A stretch of 64,000 nucleotides of DNA, taken from contig NZ_ATVJ01000001.1 in the NCBI RefSeq assembly GCF_000420665.1, forward strand, positions 620,001 through 684,000, read 5' to 3'. Under the pieces are notes generated by a model that was given only the letters and a program-made list of their open reading frames with translations, had not been told where the DNA came from and ran no database searches. The DNA is from Ponticaulis koreensis DSM 19734 (GTDB lineage: Bacteria > Pseudomonadota > Alphaproteobacteria > Caulobacterales > Hyphomonadaceae). Below are positions 24,492 through 33,886 of the stretch, one piece after another (the first letter of the stretch is position 1; the number at the start of each line of letters is the position of its first letter). The translations under genes and the position numbers were made by a program.

Positions 24492-26219
24492 ATGAGCCAC
24501 TCTAACTACACACCGCGCCAATCTCTGGGCTTTCGAAGCGCCGTTATTGCGAGCCTTGTGCTGTCGGTCGTCTCATTTCTGACAACCTGGAGCGGCCTTC
24601 GCGCGGCTGACCCGATCCAGCAGCTCATGACATCAGGCGGTAGCCTTGAAGGCATTTCCTGGTGGGACCGGGCTGAAAGCCTTGCCATCACGCTCGGCCT
24701 CGCTTTCGGCATTCAGGCTCTGATGCTGGCGCTTGCATGGATTGCGAGCCGCCTGCTCATGGTCGAGGACCGTAAACGCTGGGGCCTGATTTCCGCGATC
24801 CTCGTCGGCTATCTCGCCGCGACAACCATTTCTGTCACCTTCTCTTATATTGACCTGTTCGACCGTATGTTCAGCGCCCAGAAGTCTGACTGGTCTGCCG
24901 AAACCATTCGCGAGCGCGGTGATGTGATCGTCGAAGAGCTTATCGAAGCGCTGGAAGATGAAGTGCGCGATGCCCGCGGAGATTTCTCTACACAGCAGGC
25001 CGAATTTCAGGCCCAGATTAACGTACTCGCCTCTGCGTCGAACGAGCAGCGCCAGTCCATTCTTACAGAACTGGACGAGCGCCGCACCGAACTTGCAGAT
25101 TATCGCCGTCAGGTCGGCAACGCGCAGGCTGAAGCCCGCAGCGCCGCGGTAAGCCGTCAGGCACGTGCCGCAGAACTCGAAACAACGGTCGCAGACTTTG
25201 AACGTCAGGTGCGCCAGCTCACGCCGGAACAGGATGAATGGGAAGCAGAAACCGCACGGCTTCTGGCCCAGTCTCAGGCGCTGTCTGATCAGAAACTGCT
25301 GGAAGAGCGCGGCGCGCAGGAAAGCGGCCAGGTCGGTCGTGGCCCGCGCTGGCGTGAACTCGATCGCCAGCACGATATTGTGCGCGCGAACCTCGAAGTC
25401 GCGCAAAACCGCCTGAGCTCCGTCACGCGGGAACTCGATAATGCAGAAGAGGCGCTTCTCTCCAGCCGTCAGCAGCTCGCTATCGTACAGAGCGGCGGCG
25501 ATGCACAGGATGTCGAAAACGCGCTGAATGCCGGAAATGACGTTCGCATCGGTTTCCTTGAAGCAGAGATTTCTGCGCTCACAGCACAATCGGATGCACT
25601 GGAAATTCCGCAGATCGATTTCTCGTCAGAAGAGATCAGCGAAGATGAAGTCGATCAGATCCTGACCGCCTGCACGACTATCAAATCAGAGCTGATCGCA
25701 GCGCAGGCGACGTCATTTGATGAAGACACGCTTGCTGACTTTGATCCGTCCAGTATCGACTGCACATCCGGCGGCGCGTTCGAGGCGGCTCGTACACTAT
25801 CAGAGCTGCAGTCCAGCCTGCGCATGGTTGAAGAAAATTGCCGCGCGACCTCTTCAGAGGCCTATGCCGGTGCACGCGGTTCAGAGCTTCTTCAGTATAT
25901 CCGCAATGAGTGCGTCAACAGCTCAGCGCTGCGTGCCAGCGTGAAGTCTAACTTCATGGAAGATCTGCGCCGCGTGGCCCGTACGCGTGATCCGGAAGCG
26001 GCCCCGATCGCATATTCCTTCGTTGCGCTTCAGGACCGTGAGCCGCAGGCTATTTTCGCTCTGACACTCGCGCTTGCAGCTGACCTGCTCATCCTTCTGG
26101 TGAGCCTGTTTGGCAATGCCGGTCACCATCATGTCTACGGCTCTGGTGCTGGCAATGGCGCGGCACCGCCAAGCCGTCAGATCGGCCGCCGCGAACCTGC
26201 CCTCTTCGAAGACGAATAG
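24492..26219 (+). CDS. Large coiled-coil membrane protein, uncharacterised
   Basis: 575 residues. Hydrophobic segments occur at about 15-33, 65-90 and 100-120. A long Glu/Ala/Gln/Arg-rich coiled coil follows (about 135-350), then a Cys-containing region (CTTIKSEL, SSIDCTSGG, ENCRATS, NECVNSS). A final membrane helix lies near 517-545 (LALAADLLILLVSLF). The topology resembles DUF4407-type proteins, but I am not sure of the family. It is probably in the inner membrane, with the coiled coil on one side. There are no obvious partners nearby. Confidence 0.75.
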   Translation: MSHSNYTPRQSLGFRSAVIASLVLSVVSFLTTWSGLRAADPIQQLMTSGGSLEGISWWDRAESLAITLGLAFGIQALMLALAWIASRLLMVEDRKRWGLISAILVGYLAATTISVTFSYIDLFDRMFSAQKSDWSAETIRERGDVIVEELIEALEDEVRDARGDFSTQQAEFQAQINVLASASNEQRQSILTELDERRTELADYRRQVGNAQAEARSAAVSRQARAAELETTVADFERQVRQLTPEQDEWEAETARLLAQSQALSDQKLLEERGAQESGQVGRGPRWRELDRQHDIVRANLEVAQNRLSSVTRELDNAEEALLSSRQQLAIVQSGGDAQDVENALNAGNDVRIGFLEAEISALTAQSDALEIPQIDFSSEEISEDEVDQILTACTTIKSELIAAQATSFDEDTLADFDPSSIDCTSGGAFEAARTLSELQSSLRMVEENCRATSSEAYAGARGSELLQYIRNECVNSSALRASVKSNFMEDLRRVARTRDPEAAPIAYSFVALQDREPQAIFALTLALAADLLILLVSLFGNAGHHHVYGSGAGNGAAPPSRQIGRREPALFEDE

Positions 26220-26233
26220 GGCAAGCCTTTTAA

Positions 26234-27583
26234 CTAGGTCGCAATCAGGGCCTCAGGCATTCCGGAAACCAGCGACTCCAGATCTGTTTGCGCTGCAATC
26301 AAATCAATGCTCTCCGGCGTTTTGAAATAGGATAAAACCGCGAATTCCAGACATAAAATGTCAGTTAAAACCTCCAGAGCGTCCAGAAGATTTTCATTTA
26401 TTAAGACGCCGCGCGTCCAGAAGTCCTCAACGCCATAAGACGTGGCACCACCCGACGAAAACACGCGTGCACCGAACCTCGACCGCAAACCCTCAAGTTT
26501 GGCAGTCATGAGCTTAGGCCATTGAATCAAACCAAGCGGCGCACTCAGCGTACTCGCATCAAGCGGAACACCTGAGACCTTTCCACTAAGAAAAAACTCT
26601 GTACGGCGGACAATGTGCCATCCGAGCATTAAGAGGCCGTCCAATACTGCCCCACCCGCCAAAGCAACACTGGGCACGACAAACGACCCGCTTGACGAAA
26701 TCCGGTACGCACCGTTTTTTGACTTACGGATTTGGGGGTTGCCGCTCGGCTTAAACAGATAATAGCCGATCTCTTTCGCAAATTGCCCCGACGTTGAGAG
26801 AAAGCCGTCCATGATTTGAGGCGTCGACCGTATAGACACATAGGGTTGCGGCTGTTGCTCAGTTGGCAGGCGCGCGTTCTTAGTAACAAATTCCACCGCC
26901 CTGATGGTTTGAGACCGGCTATCGCAGTGAGGAAAATCAAACATGTTTTGATCGACACTCACCTGCGTGAACAGCTTCTGCGTACTTGCGAGAAACATTC
27001 TCCAAAACCTGTTCAACTGCGCAACGACGTAAGCCGAAGTTCCAAGATGAACGAATGCACCATTGATTAGCGCCATACCCTCACCGGGCTTCAACTGATA
27101 CCCCGTAGTTGAAAGAATTTGCGACACCCAGTGGGATGCTGGTATCACGTCACCGGACGAATAACTGCTGTTTCGCGGCACGTTGATCGTGACGCTGTTA
27201 TCTTCAAACACGTCGTACAGGACCTGAAATGCTTCAGGCGAAACCAGCGAGTCACCTGCAGCGACACTGTAACATTTCGCGAGCGTTACATACTTCCCCA
27301 CCTCATCCGGAAATGATTTGTCATAAGGAAGACAGTGGTTTCGGACGATCTTGCCCGAAAGGTCCGCCGCTTCGTCAAGTGACAAATGAACATTGTCACG
27401 ATGACCGGGCTGCGTGTTCACGCCATAAATGTTCGACAGCTGTCCTTCACTCAAAGATCGCTGAAACCATTCATACGCCTGAGCGGTGTTTTCAACAGCG
27501 CTCAAGACGCGCTGAGGCATTTCTCTATGCTCACAAGCCGCGATGAATTCATTGAGAACGCTACTGACGTCGGAATGATGCAT
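26234..27583 (-). CDS. Divergent aromatic amino acid ammonia-lyase-like protein (MIO/HAL-PAL superfamily)
   Basis: 449 residues, shorter than the ~500 of HutH. The HAL/PAL landmarks appear in order: YGVNT with Tyr53, VPRNSSYSSGD at the cofactor loop, EGMALINGA with Asn174, QPYVSIRSTPQ with Tyr248/Arg252, SGNP at 280-283, LSGKVSGVP and TSYGVED at 381-387. The MIO cofactor normally forms from Ala-Ser-Gly; here the tripeptide is Ser142-Ser143-Gly144. The chemistry may therefore be altered or the substrate unusual. The start codon lies inside the end of the upstream membrane-protein gene (23-base overlap), so the two are coupled. It is not an ordinary hut gene. Confidence 0.75.
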   Translation of the reverse strand: MHHSDVSSVLNEFIAACEHREMPQRVLSAVENTAQAYEWFQRSLSEGQLSNIYGVNTQPGHRDNVHLSLDEAADLSGKIVRNHCLPYDKSFPDEVGKYVTLAKCYSVAAGDSLVSPEAFQVLYDVFEDNSVTINVPRNSSYSSGDVIPASHWVSQILSTTGYQLKPGEGMALINGAFVHLGTSAYVVAQLNRFWRMFLASTQKLFTQVSVDQNMFDFPHCDSRSQTIRAVEFVTKNARLPTEQQPQPYVSIRSTPQIMDGFLSTSGQFAKEIGYYLFKPSGNPQIRKSKNGAYRISSSGSFVVPSVALAGGAVLDGLLMLGWHIVRRTEFFLSGKVSGVPLDASTLSAPLGLIQWPKLMTAKLEGLRSRFGARVFSSGGATSYGVEDFWTRGVLINENLLDALEVLTDILCLEFAVLSYFKTPESIDLIAAQTDLESLVSGMPEALIAT

Positions 27584-28913
27584 ACAGAGCACCCGCAATA
27601 ATAAGAACTGAAAGGATGTTGAACGTGACGTTCACGTCTAACCACTGGAATAATTCCACAACGCCAGGAATCATTCTCTGGCTTTTATCTCCCAGAAACA
27701 TGAAAAGGTCGATCAACAGACCGACAACCTGCGTCGCACCAAGCAGAAACAACCAGAATTGCAGTATTTTTCTATCCGTACGTTGAATCTCGTACGTTTT
27801 CCTTTCTAGGCGGGATTCTACGATCCTGTCCCGTCGCTGCAACACACCGAGCAATTTTTCCGTACCAAACACGTCGGACAAGGACGCAAAATAGCGCCGC
27901 CTCGCGCTCTGAAGAGAAATCTCGACATCACTCATCTCATTGAACACGTATTCAATGAAGTTTTCCATCTTGTGGTATTTGACGATGATACCTGAGACCG
28001 CAGACCGTTTTTGGGTTGCCGAAAGCTCACGGTATATCCGGTTCTGACCCTCGTTCAGGATATCAAAAATGCAATAGAACATCTGCGCGATAGAGCAAGC
28101 CGACAGGAAATCCTGAAACAAGCTTGATCGTTCCACGACGCTGGTCCCGACATAAAACCTGACGCCATCATCGTCGGCTTTGCCATGAGTCTCTATCTCA
28201 TCGAGTCGTAACAGCTCACGGATCGCTTCGGCTTTGGTATTAATATCACTGAGCGAATAGACGCGGTGGGCCCAAAAAAAAGGAGATACGTCATCATCCC
28301 ATTCAGGAAATGGGTGATGATTGAGATCATTGAACACCAGATAATTGCGTGGGGGCCGAACGAAGCTATCCTGATTACGCTTTCGATCTGAAAAATCCAT
28401 CAGCGCCTTCAGAACGGGAGCGAGAATGGCATTATTGACAGGCGACACAAATGCTTCTGCGAAATCCGACAGAAAGCGCTCAAAATCTGGTGCTCTCCAT
28501 GATACCGGCACGCACGAGAGATCTAGCGACCCCGTAAGGCTCGCAACCGCCAAAGTGTTGTCATAAAACTCGACATTCGCGGAAACTGACATGGATTGTA
28601 TGAGGTTTTGTAGTTCGGGTTCGCGCGTATCCAGGAACCGGTGTTTTACGAATTCTGTGTAGTTCGAAGAAAAGCAAACGGTTGCGAGCGCCTTGCTAAA
28701 CCATGGCCTGATATCCTGAGAGAGATCCTTGAGGCCGCTTTTTCCAATAGGATTTTCACAGGAAACAACAGCAACACTCTCTACGAAATCCGTGCTGTCT
28801 ATTGCCGCAAATGCGCTGACCAAGGCCGCTGACGTTTTCTCACGCCGTAGAGCTACAACTTCCGACTCGAGATTCAAAAGTGTCCGAAACGGAATCGAGA
28901 GCGCAAAATCCAT
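27561..28913 (-). CDS. Uncharacterised two-TM membrane protein coupled to the lyase-like gene
   Basis: 450 residues, unrecognised. A large soluble N-terminal part (to about residue 340) is followed by a basic helical coil (ARRRYFASLSDVFG, LQRRDRIVESRLERKTYEI) and two membrane segments at about 383-408 and 429-447. The protein ends FRRQ. This resembles an effector or sensor whose coil transmits to a membrane pair, but that is inference. ATG at 28913 follows GGGG with good spacing. It begins about 90 bases past the 3' end of tRNA-Gly, a common island boundary. The sequence looks more A/T rich than its flanks. No integrase is visible. Confidence 0.7.
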   Translation of the reverse strand: MDFALSIPFRTLLNLESEVVALRREKTSAALVSAFAAIDSTDFVESVAVVSCENPIGKSGLKDLSQDIRPWFSKALATVCFSSNYTEFVKHRFLDTREPELQNLIQSMSVSANVEFYDNTLAVASLTGSLDLSCVPVSWRAPDFERFLSDFAEAFVSPVNNAILAPVLKALMDFSDRKRNQDSFVRPPRNYLVFNDLNHHPFPEWDDDVSPFFWAHRVYSLSDINTKAEAIRELLRLDEIETHGKADDDGVRFYVGTSVVERSSLFQDFLSACSIAQMFYCIFDILNEGQNRIYRELSATQKRSAVSGIIVKYHKMENFIEYVFNEMSDVEISLQSARRRYFASLSDVFGTEKLLGVLQRRDRIVESRLERKTYEIQRTDRKILQFWLFLLGATQVVGLLIDLFMFLGDKSQRMIPGVVELFQWLDVNVTFNILSVLIIAGALYASFRRQ

Positions 28914-29001
28914 CAAATACCCCGAACAATGCCAAACCTCGACAACCAAACAGGTTTCTCAAGCTCTGAAAAGAACAAAGCGGATGACTTTTTCGGAGAA
29001 A

Positions 29002-29076
29002 TGGAGCGGGCGATGAGATTCGAACTCACGACATCAACCTTGGCAAGGTTGCGCTCTACCCCTGAGCTACGCCCGC
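29002..29076 (-). tRNA. tRNA-Gly(GCC)
   Basis: The reverse strand gives acceptor GCGGGCG/CGCCCGC, D-arm GTAGCTCAGGGGTAGAGC, anticodon loop TTGCCAA with anticodon GCC, T-loop AGTTCGAATCT, discriminator T and encoded CCA. The 3' end (29002) faces the 26.2-28.9 kb gene pair. Confidence 0.96.
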
Positions 29077-29164
29077 TCACAATGGGTAGTCCGGCAGCGC
29101 CGGAAGCGGTGATAAAGCGCATCTCTGCTTCGGATGCAAGAGGAAAATTGCTAAAAAATGCACT

Positions 29165-30220
29165 TCATGCTCGACGACGTCCGGCATGGCTCGCAACCTG
29201 CGCCACATCTAGCAGAAGCTTGCCCACCAGAGCCTCTTGCGGACTGCCTGCTGTACGACATTGCGCGTCTGCCTGCGCGACCAGAGTCATGAGGGTGAGG
29301 ATGCGATCTGGCGGCCATTTCTGCATGCGACGCTCGAATGCAGGCCATTGGCGATCAAACACGCGCGGGCTGAGCCGCTCGCCGATTTTTGGCCCGTGAA
29401 TGCCCTCGCCAGACACTTCATGCGCACGGTTAAGCCGCTTGAGCTGGTTCATCAGCCCGATCAGAACCGGAATGGCGCCAGAGCCTTCTTTGAGCTGATC
29501 GCCCATGAGACCGGCCAGATCACTGAGCTTCCCATCAAGGGCCAGATCAACAAGATCAAAGCCGGTCGACTGATCTTCCAGAATGATAAGGTCGCGAATG
29601 TCCTGCTCAGTCAGCGGACGATCCAGATCAACGGCATAGAGGGCGAGTTTTTCAATCTCGCCTGGTGCGAGTGACTGATCTTCAAGAAGTGTCCGTAAAA
29701 GCAGGATCTCGGCATCCGGCTCCAGGCGTAGCCCGCTGGCGGAGAGCTGATCTCGCACCCAGTTTTCAAAGTCCCGTTCGGAACGTTCGAAAATCTGAAG
29801 CGCCATCGCTGACTTATGGTCTTCGAAGGTTTTTCGTAGTTTAGACCGCGGCGTCAGATCGCCTGCCACAATCAGAAGCTTGCCATTTGGCGGCTCTGAC
29901 ATGTTTTCGATTTCTGTCAGGGCGTCGAGAAAAGGCCGCGCCTCTGTTTCGCGCGCAATGCTGACTTGCAGCAGGCTCGCGCCACCGAAAAGGCTTTCAG
30001 AACAGAGCGCATCCAGGATGCCGCCAGGGTCCTGTTTCGCTTCTTCTGGTGACATGCGTCGCCGGTCGAGCGCAGGCTGGGCACCTTTGATCCAGTGCTT
30101 TGCGAGGTCTTCGGAGAGTTCTGAAACAGGCGCGCCAGTTTTACCGAACACCAGTGCCGCAAACACACCGGATGTCGGGTCAGAACAGAAGCTTTCTGCC
30201 TGACGCCCCGTCTTCTTCAC
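29165..30220 (-). CDS. holA: DNA polymerase III delta subunit
   Basis: 351 residues, normal length. Delta opens the beta clamp in the clamp loader. The N-terminus KKTGRQAESF and LVFGKT match HolA; TPRSKLRKTFEDHKSA and the ASP-type helical C-terminus also fit. GTG at 30220 is chosen as it gives the canonical start one base after the lptE stop. An ATG at 30259 would prepend 13 atypical residues. The leuS-lptE-holA order is common in Alphaproteobacteria. Confidence 0.92.
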   Translation of the reverse strand: MKKTGRQAESFCSDPTSGVFAALVFGKTGAPVSELSEDLAKHWIKGAQPALDRRRMSPEEAKQDPGGILDALCSESLFGGASLLQVSIARETEARPFLDALTEIENMSEPPNGKLLIVAGDLTPRSKLRKTFEDHKSAMALQIFERSERDFENWVRDQLSASGLRLEPDAEILLLRTLLEDQSLAPGEIEKLALYAVDLDRPLTEQDIRDLIILEDQSTGFDLVDLALDGKLSDLAGLMGDQLKEGSGAIPVLIGLMNQLKRLNRAHEVSGEGIHGPKIGERLSPRVFDRQWPAFERRMQKWPPDRILTLMTLVAQADAQCRTAGSPQEALVGKLLLDVAQVASHAGRRRA

Positions 30221-30221
30221 T

Positions 30222-30725
30222 TTAGTTGCTGCCCGCCGGCTGGCGATAAGCGCTTTCATCTTGCGCGTGGAGCTGAAGCTGTTCTGCGATCAGATTAGCA
30301 GCTTCCATAGCAGCGCGTGCGGACATATCGCGGCGAACCGCAATGTCGTCATATGCAAGATCGCCCGGCGCTGAACTAACCGAGCTGTTCACAACACCAG
30401 ACAGAATACCACGCGGCGTTTCGAGACGATACTGAGCCTCTCCCTGAACATTCACGCGCGCAGACTGACCGGCAGCCAGAATGGCAAAATCATTCACATC
30501 TTCTTCGTACGCGATGGACAGAGCGCCGCTTTCAACGCCCGGAAGCCCCGGGCGCAGAAGCATGAGCAGCTCGCGGCGCAGAATATGCCCCGCATAGCCA
30601 TCAATCTGAGCAATCTGGATAGAGCCCTGCGCGACATCAGACTGGGTGGAATAGACCGGCGAGAACCCGCAAGCCGAAAGGCCAAGAGCAGACGCTGCTA
30701 GGAAAAGGCTGGTCAGTTTTTTCAT
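30222..30725 (-). CDS. lptE: LPS assembly lipoprotein LptE
   Basis: 167 residues. A lipoprotein signal is present with lipobox LSAC (Cys19), then GFSPVYS, the usual LptE opening. LptE plugs the LptD barrel that inserts lipopolysaccharide in the outer membrane. Its ATG overlaps the leuS stop by one base (TAATG). Confidence 0.93.
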   Translation of the reverse strand: MKKLTSLFLAASALGLSACGFSPVYSTQSDVAQGSIQIAQIDGYAGHILRRELLMLLRPGLPGVESGALSIAYEEDVNDFAILAAGQSARVNVQGEAQYRLETPRGILSGVVNSSVSSAPGDLAYDDIAVRRDMSARAAMEAANLIAEQLQLHAQDESAYRQPAGSN

Positions 30726-33316
30726 TATCCCACCACAATGTTTACGATGCGTCCCGGTACTACAATCACTTTTCGTACCGTTTTGCCAGATGTATGGGCC
30801 GTTACCTGCTCATTCGAGAGGGCAATTGCCTCAATGTCATCCTTGGATGCATCAGCCGCTACCTGAATTTCAGCGCGCTTCTTACCATTTACCTGAACAG
30901 GCATGGAAATTGTGTCATCCTTGAGGAGGCTGTCCTCAACAACCGGCCATGTGCCCGCAGAGACGAGACCTGTGCCGCCAATACGCGCCCAGCATTCTTC
31001 TGCAAGGTGCGGCATGAACGGCACAAGCGCATGAGCGAGGAATCCGGCCGCTTCGACGCGCGCAGCCAGAACTGCAGGTGTCCCCTCAAGGCTTTCAGCC
31101 TTGCGAAGCGCGTTCACCCATTCATGCACGGTCGCAATCGCAGAGTTAAAGCGGAAGCTTTCGATCGCGTCTTCAATCGCCTGAAGTGCACGGTGCGATG
31201 CCTTACGGATTTCAGTCGCAGCGTCGTCCATGTCTGGCAGAGCGACGCCATAAGCAGGCGCGCCTTCCGGAAGTTCGTCAACAACGGCCCAGACCTTCTG
31301 AGCAAAGCGCCAGGAGCCTTCGACACCGGACTGCGTCCATTCAACGTCTCGTTCTGGCGGCGAGTCAGACAGAACGAACCAGCGGGCAACGTCTGCGCCG
31401 AAATCAGAAATGATCTCGGTCGGGTCGACGGTGTTCTTCTTCGACTTGGACATTTTCTCAATCGGACCAACCGCAACAGGCTTGCCTGTCGTGATTTCGA
31501 TGAGCGCATTGTCCTTCTGCTCGATCTCTTCGGGCGAGAGCCATTTGTCGTCAGCAGACTTATACGTCTCGTGCGTCACCATGCCTTGCGTGAAGAGCGC
31601 CGCAAATGGTTCGCCGCTTTGCAGAGGTACCAGATCGCAGTCACGCATCGCACGCATGAAGAAGCGCGAATAAAGGAGGTGGAGCACCGCGTGCTCTACA
31701 CCGCCGATATACTGGTCGACCGGCAGCCAGTAGGCCGCGAGATCAGCATCAACCGGCTTATCGTCGGATGGCGCTGCGAAACGCGCAAAATACCATGAAG
31801 AGTCGGCAAATGTATCGAGTGTGTCCGTCTCACGAAGCGCTTCACCGCCGCAGACTGGACAGTTTGTGTGCTTCCATGTCGGGTGACGTTCCAGCGGGTT
31901 ACCCGGCACATCGAATGTCACATCGTCCGGCAGGCGCACAGGAAGCTGATCGTCCGGCACAGGGTTTGTGCCACACTTTTCACACTTCACAACAGGGATA
32001 GGGCAACCCCAATAGCGCTGTCGGGAAACACCCCAGTCGCGCAGACGGTAGGTAGTTGCGCCTTCGCCGAGCTTCAGCTCTTCCAGCTTTTCGATCGCCG
32101 CGTTGATCGCGTCTTTCGTGGAAAGGCCGTTCAGGAAGTCGGAATTATAAATCGTGCCAGGGCCGGTATAGGCCTCAGTGTCGATAGCATGGGTTTCAGC
32201 GTCCGCATCTGGCGGCAGAACCACCGGATTGACCGGAAGACCGTATTTGCGCGCAAAATCGAGGTCGCGTTGGTCGCCCGCAGGTGAACCGAATACCGCG
32301 CCAGAGCCGTAAGCCGACAGAACGAAGTTTGCTGCGAATACCGGAATTTCCCAGTCAGGGTCGAACGGGTGACGCACCTTGATACCCAGATCAATACCGA
32401 GCTTAGGCGCTTTCTCGATCGCCTCTTCAGACGTACCGAGCTTCGCACACTCTTTCTGGAAGGCTGCAATTTCTGGATTATCAGCTGCCAGCGCCTTGGT
32501 GATCGCATGATCTGGCGCAATCGCAAGGAAGCTTGCGCCGTAGAGCGTATCCGGACGGGTGGTGAAGACTTCAATCGCTTCGCCATGCGTCGCAGCCGCA
32601 TCGCCGACGATTGGCCAGCGAATGGTCGCGCCGCGTGACTTGCCGATCCAGTTTGCCTGCATCAGGCGCACTTTTTCAGGCCAGTTCTCCAGCTTGAGAA
32701 CTTCGTCCAGCAGATCGTCTGCGTATTCGGTGATCTTGAAGAACCACTGTTCCAGCTCGCGGGTTTCAACTTCCGCGCCAGACCGCCAGCCCTTGCCGTC
32801 GACAACCTGCTCGTTCGCCAGAACCGTCATATCGACAGGGTCCCAGTTCACTTTGGAAGTTTTGCGATAGACCAGCCCCTTCTGCATCATCGCGATGAAA
32901 ATACGCTGCTGCTGGGCATAGTATTCAGGGTCACAGGTCGCGAACTCGCGCGACCAGTCGAGCGACAGCCCCAGCAGTTCAAACTGCTGTTTCATCGCTG
33001 CGATATTGTCATAGGTCCAACCTTTAGGATGGACACCTCGCTGCATGGCAGCGTTCTCAGCCGGCATACCAAACGCATCCCACCCCATCGGGTGAAGCAC
33101 GTTGAACCCTTTCAGCATTTTATAGCGGGCTACAACATCGCCCATGGCGTAGTTGCGCACATGCCCCATGTGGAGACGCCCCGAAGGATACGGAAACATC
33201 TCAAGCACAAAGGACTTTGGCCGGTCATCCGGCTCGCCTGCTTCAAAAATACGGGCTTCAGACCACGCAGCGCGCCATTTGGGCTCCGTGGTCCGATGAT
33301 TATAGCGAGACGCCAT
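30725..33316 (-). CDS. leuS: Leucyl-tRNA synthetase
   Basis: 863 residues. Class I signatures are present: HIGH-type motif as HMGH within [15 protein letters not shown], and KMSKS within EKMSKSKKN. The CP1 editing domain lies in between, with zinc-type cysteines ([15 protein letters not shown]). It charges tRNA-Leu. It is followed without a gap by lptE and holA. Confidence 0.98.
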   Translation of the reverse strand: MASRYNHRTTEPKWRAAWSEARIFEAGEPDDRPKSFVLEMFPYPSGRLHMGHVRNYAMGDVVARYKMLKGFNVLHPMGWDAFGMPAENAAMQRGVHPKGWTYDNIAAMKQQFELLGLSLDWSREFATCDPEYYAQQQRIFIAMMQKGLVYRKTSKVNWDPVDMTVLANEQVVDGKGWRSGAEVETRELEQWFFKITEYADDLLDEVLKLENWPEKVRLMQANWIGKSRGATIRWPIVGDAAATHGEAIEVFTTRPDTLYGASFLAIAPDHAITKALAADNPEIAAFQKECAKLGTSEEAIEKAPKLGIDLGIKVRHPFDPDWEIPVFAANFVLSAYGSGAVFGSPAGDQRDLDFARKYGLPVNPVVLPPDADAETHAIDTEAYTGPGTIYNSDFLNGLSTKDAINAAIEKLEELKLGEGATTYRLRDWGVSRQRYWGCPIPVVKCEKCGTNPVPDDQLPVRLPDDVTFDVPGNPLERHPTWKHTNCPVCGGEALRETDTLDTFADSSWYFARFAAPSDDKPVDADLAAYWLPVDQYIGGVEHAVLHLLYSRFFMRAMRDCDLVPLQSGEPFAALFTQGMVTHETYKSADDKWLSPEEIEQKDNALIEITTGKPVAVGPIEKMSKSKKNTVDPTEIISDFGADVARWFVLSDSPPERDVEWTQSGVEGSWRFAQKVWAVVDELPEGAPAYGVALPDMDDAATEIRKASHRALQAIEDAIESFRFNSAIATVHEWVNALRKAESLEGTPAVLAARVEAAGFLAHALVPFMPHLAEECWARIGGTGLVSAGTWPVVEDSLLKDDTISMPVQVNGKKRAEIQVAADASKDDIEAIALSNEQVTAHTSGKTVRKVIVVPGRIVNIVVG

Positions 33317-33350
33317 GAGGCGCCCTCCTTCCGGATCTGAGTTTTAAAAC

Positions 33351-33776
33351 TTAGCTGAAATCGCCGACGCGCAGTTCACGTGCGCGAGTCAGGATCGCAT
33401 TTTCGAGCTGAATTTCTGTGTCCGGGCTGACCGCTGCGTCTTCCCATCCAGTTGCGCCGCGAACCTGACGGAACGCAGACACGTTCACACCGTCAGCGCG
33501 AAGGCGTGTATCAAGGATATAAACAGTCAGCTTGAAACGCTCATCAGGCGTTTCCGGTGTAGAATACCAGTCAGTGATGATCACGCCGCCCTGTGGGTCA
33601 GCGCTTGCCAGCGGCATGAAATCAACCGTGTCGAGCGTTGCACGCCAGAGAAATGCGTTTACACCAACGATAGTCGCCTGCGTATCTGCCTCTGACTCAC
33701 GGCTGGAGGAGCTACATCCGGCAACCGTCAGTGCGCATGCCCCAAGAACAGCTGCTAAAGCTCTAAATTTACTCAT
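33351..33776 (-). CDS. DUF3576 domain lipoprotein
   Basis: 141 residues. Lipobox VAGC with Cys21. The DUF3576 core includes GVNAFLWRATLDTVDFMPL, GGVIITDWYSTPETP and RADGVNVSAFRQ. ATG at 33776 has GGGAG five bases upstream and is preferred over 33791. The family often sits next to leuS in Alphaproteobacteria; its role is unknown, probably in the periplasm or outer membrane. Confidence 0.92.
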   Translation of the reverse strand: MSKFRALAAVLGACALTVAGCSSSSRESEADTQATIVGVNAFLWRATLDTVDFMPLASADPQGGVIITDWYSTPETPDERFKLTVYILDTRLRADGVNVSAFRQVRGATGWEDAAVSPDTEIQLENAILTRARELRVGDFS

Positions 33777-33886
33777 GATCACTCCCGGCATTCACGCCAA
33801 ACTGTGTCTTCAAAACGTTTTCCGCTTCGGTGTATAGCATGCACATCGTAAGCTGAAAGTCCCGATCAGCAATCAACAGGTCGAAA

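Noticed and set aside
29002-29076. Full integrative element at tRNA-Gly
   Set aside because: No integrase and no second copy of the tRNA 3' end was noticed near 26.2 kb; only the position and composition of the gene pair hint at an island.
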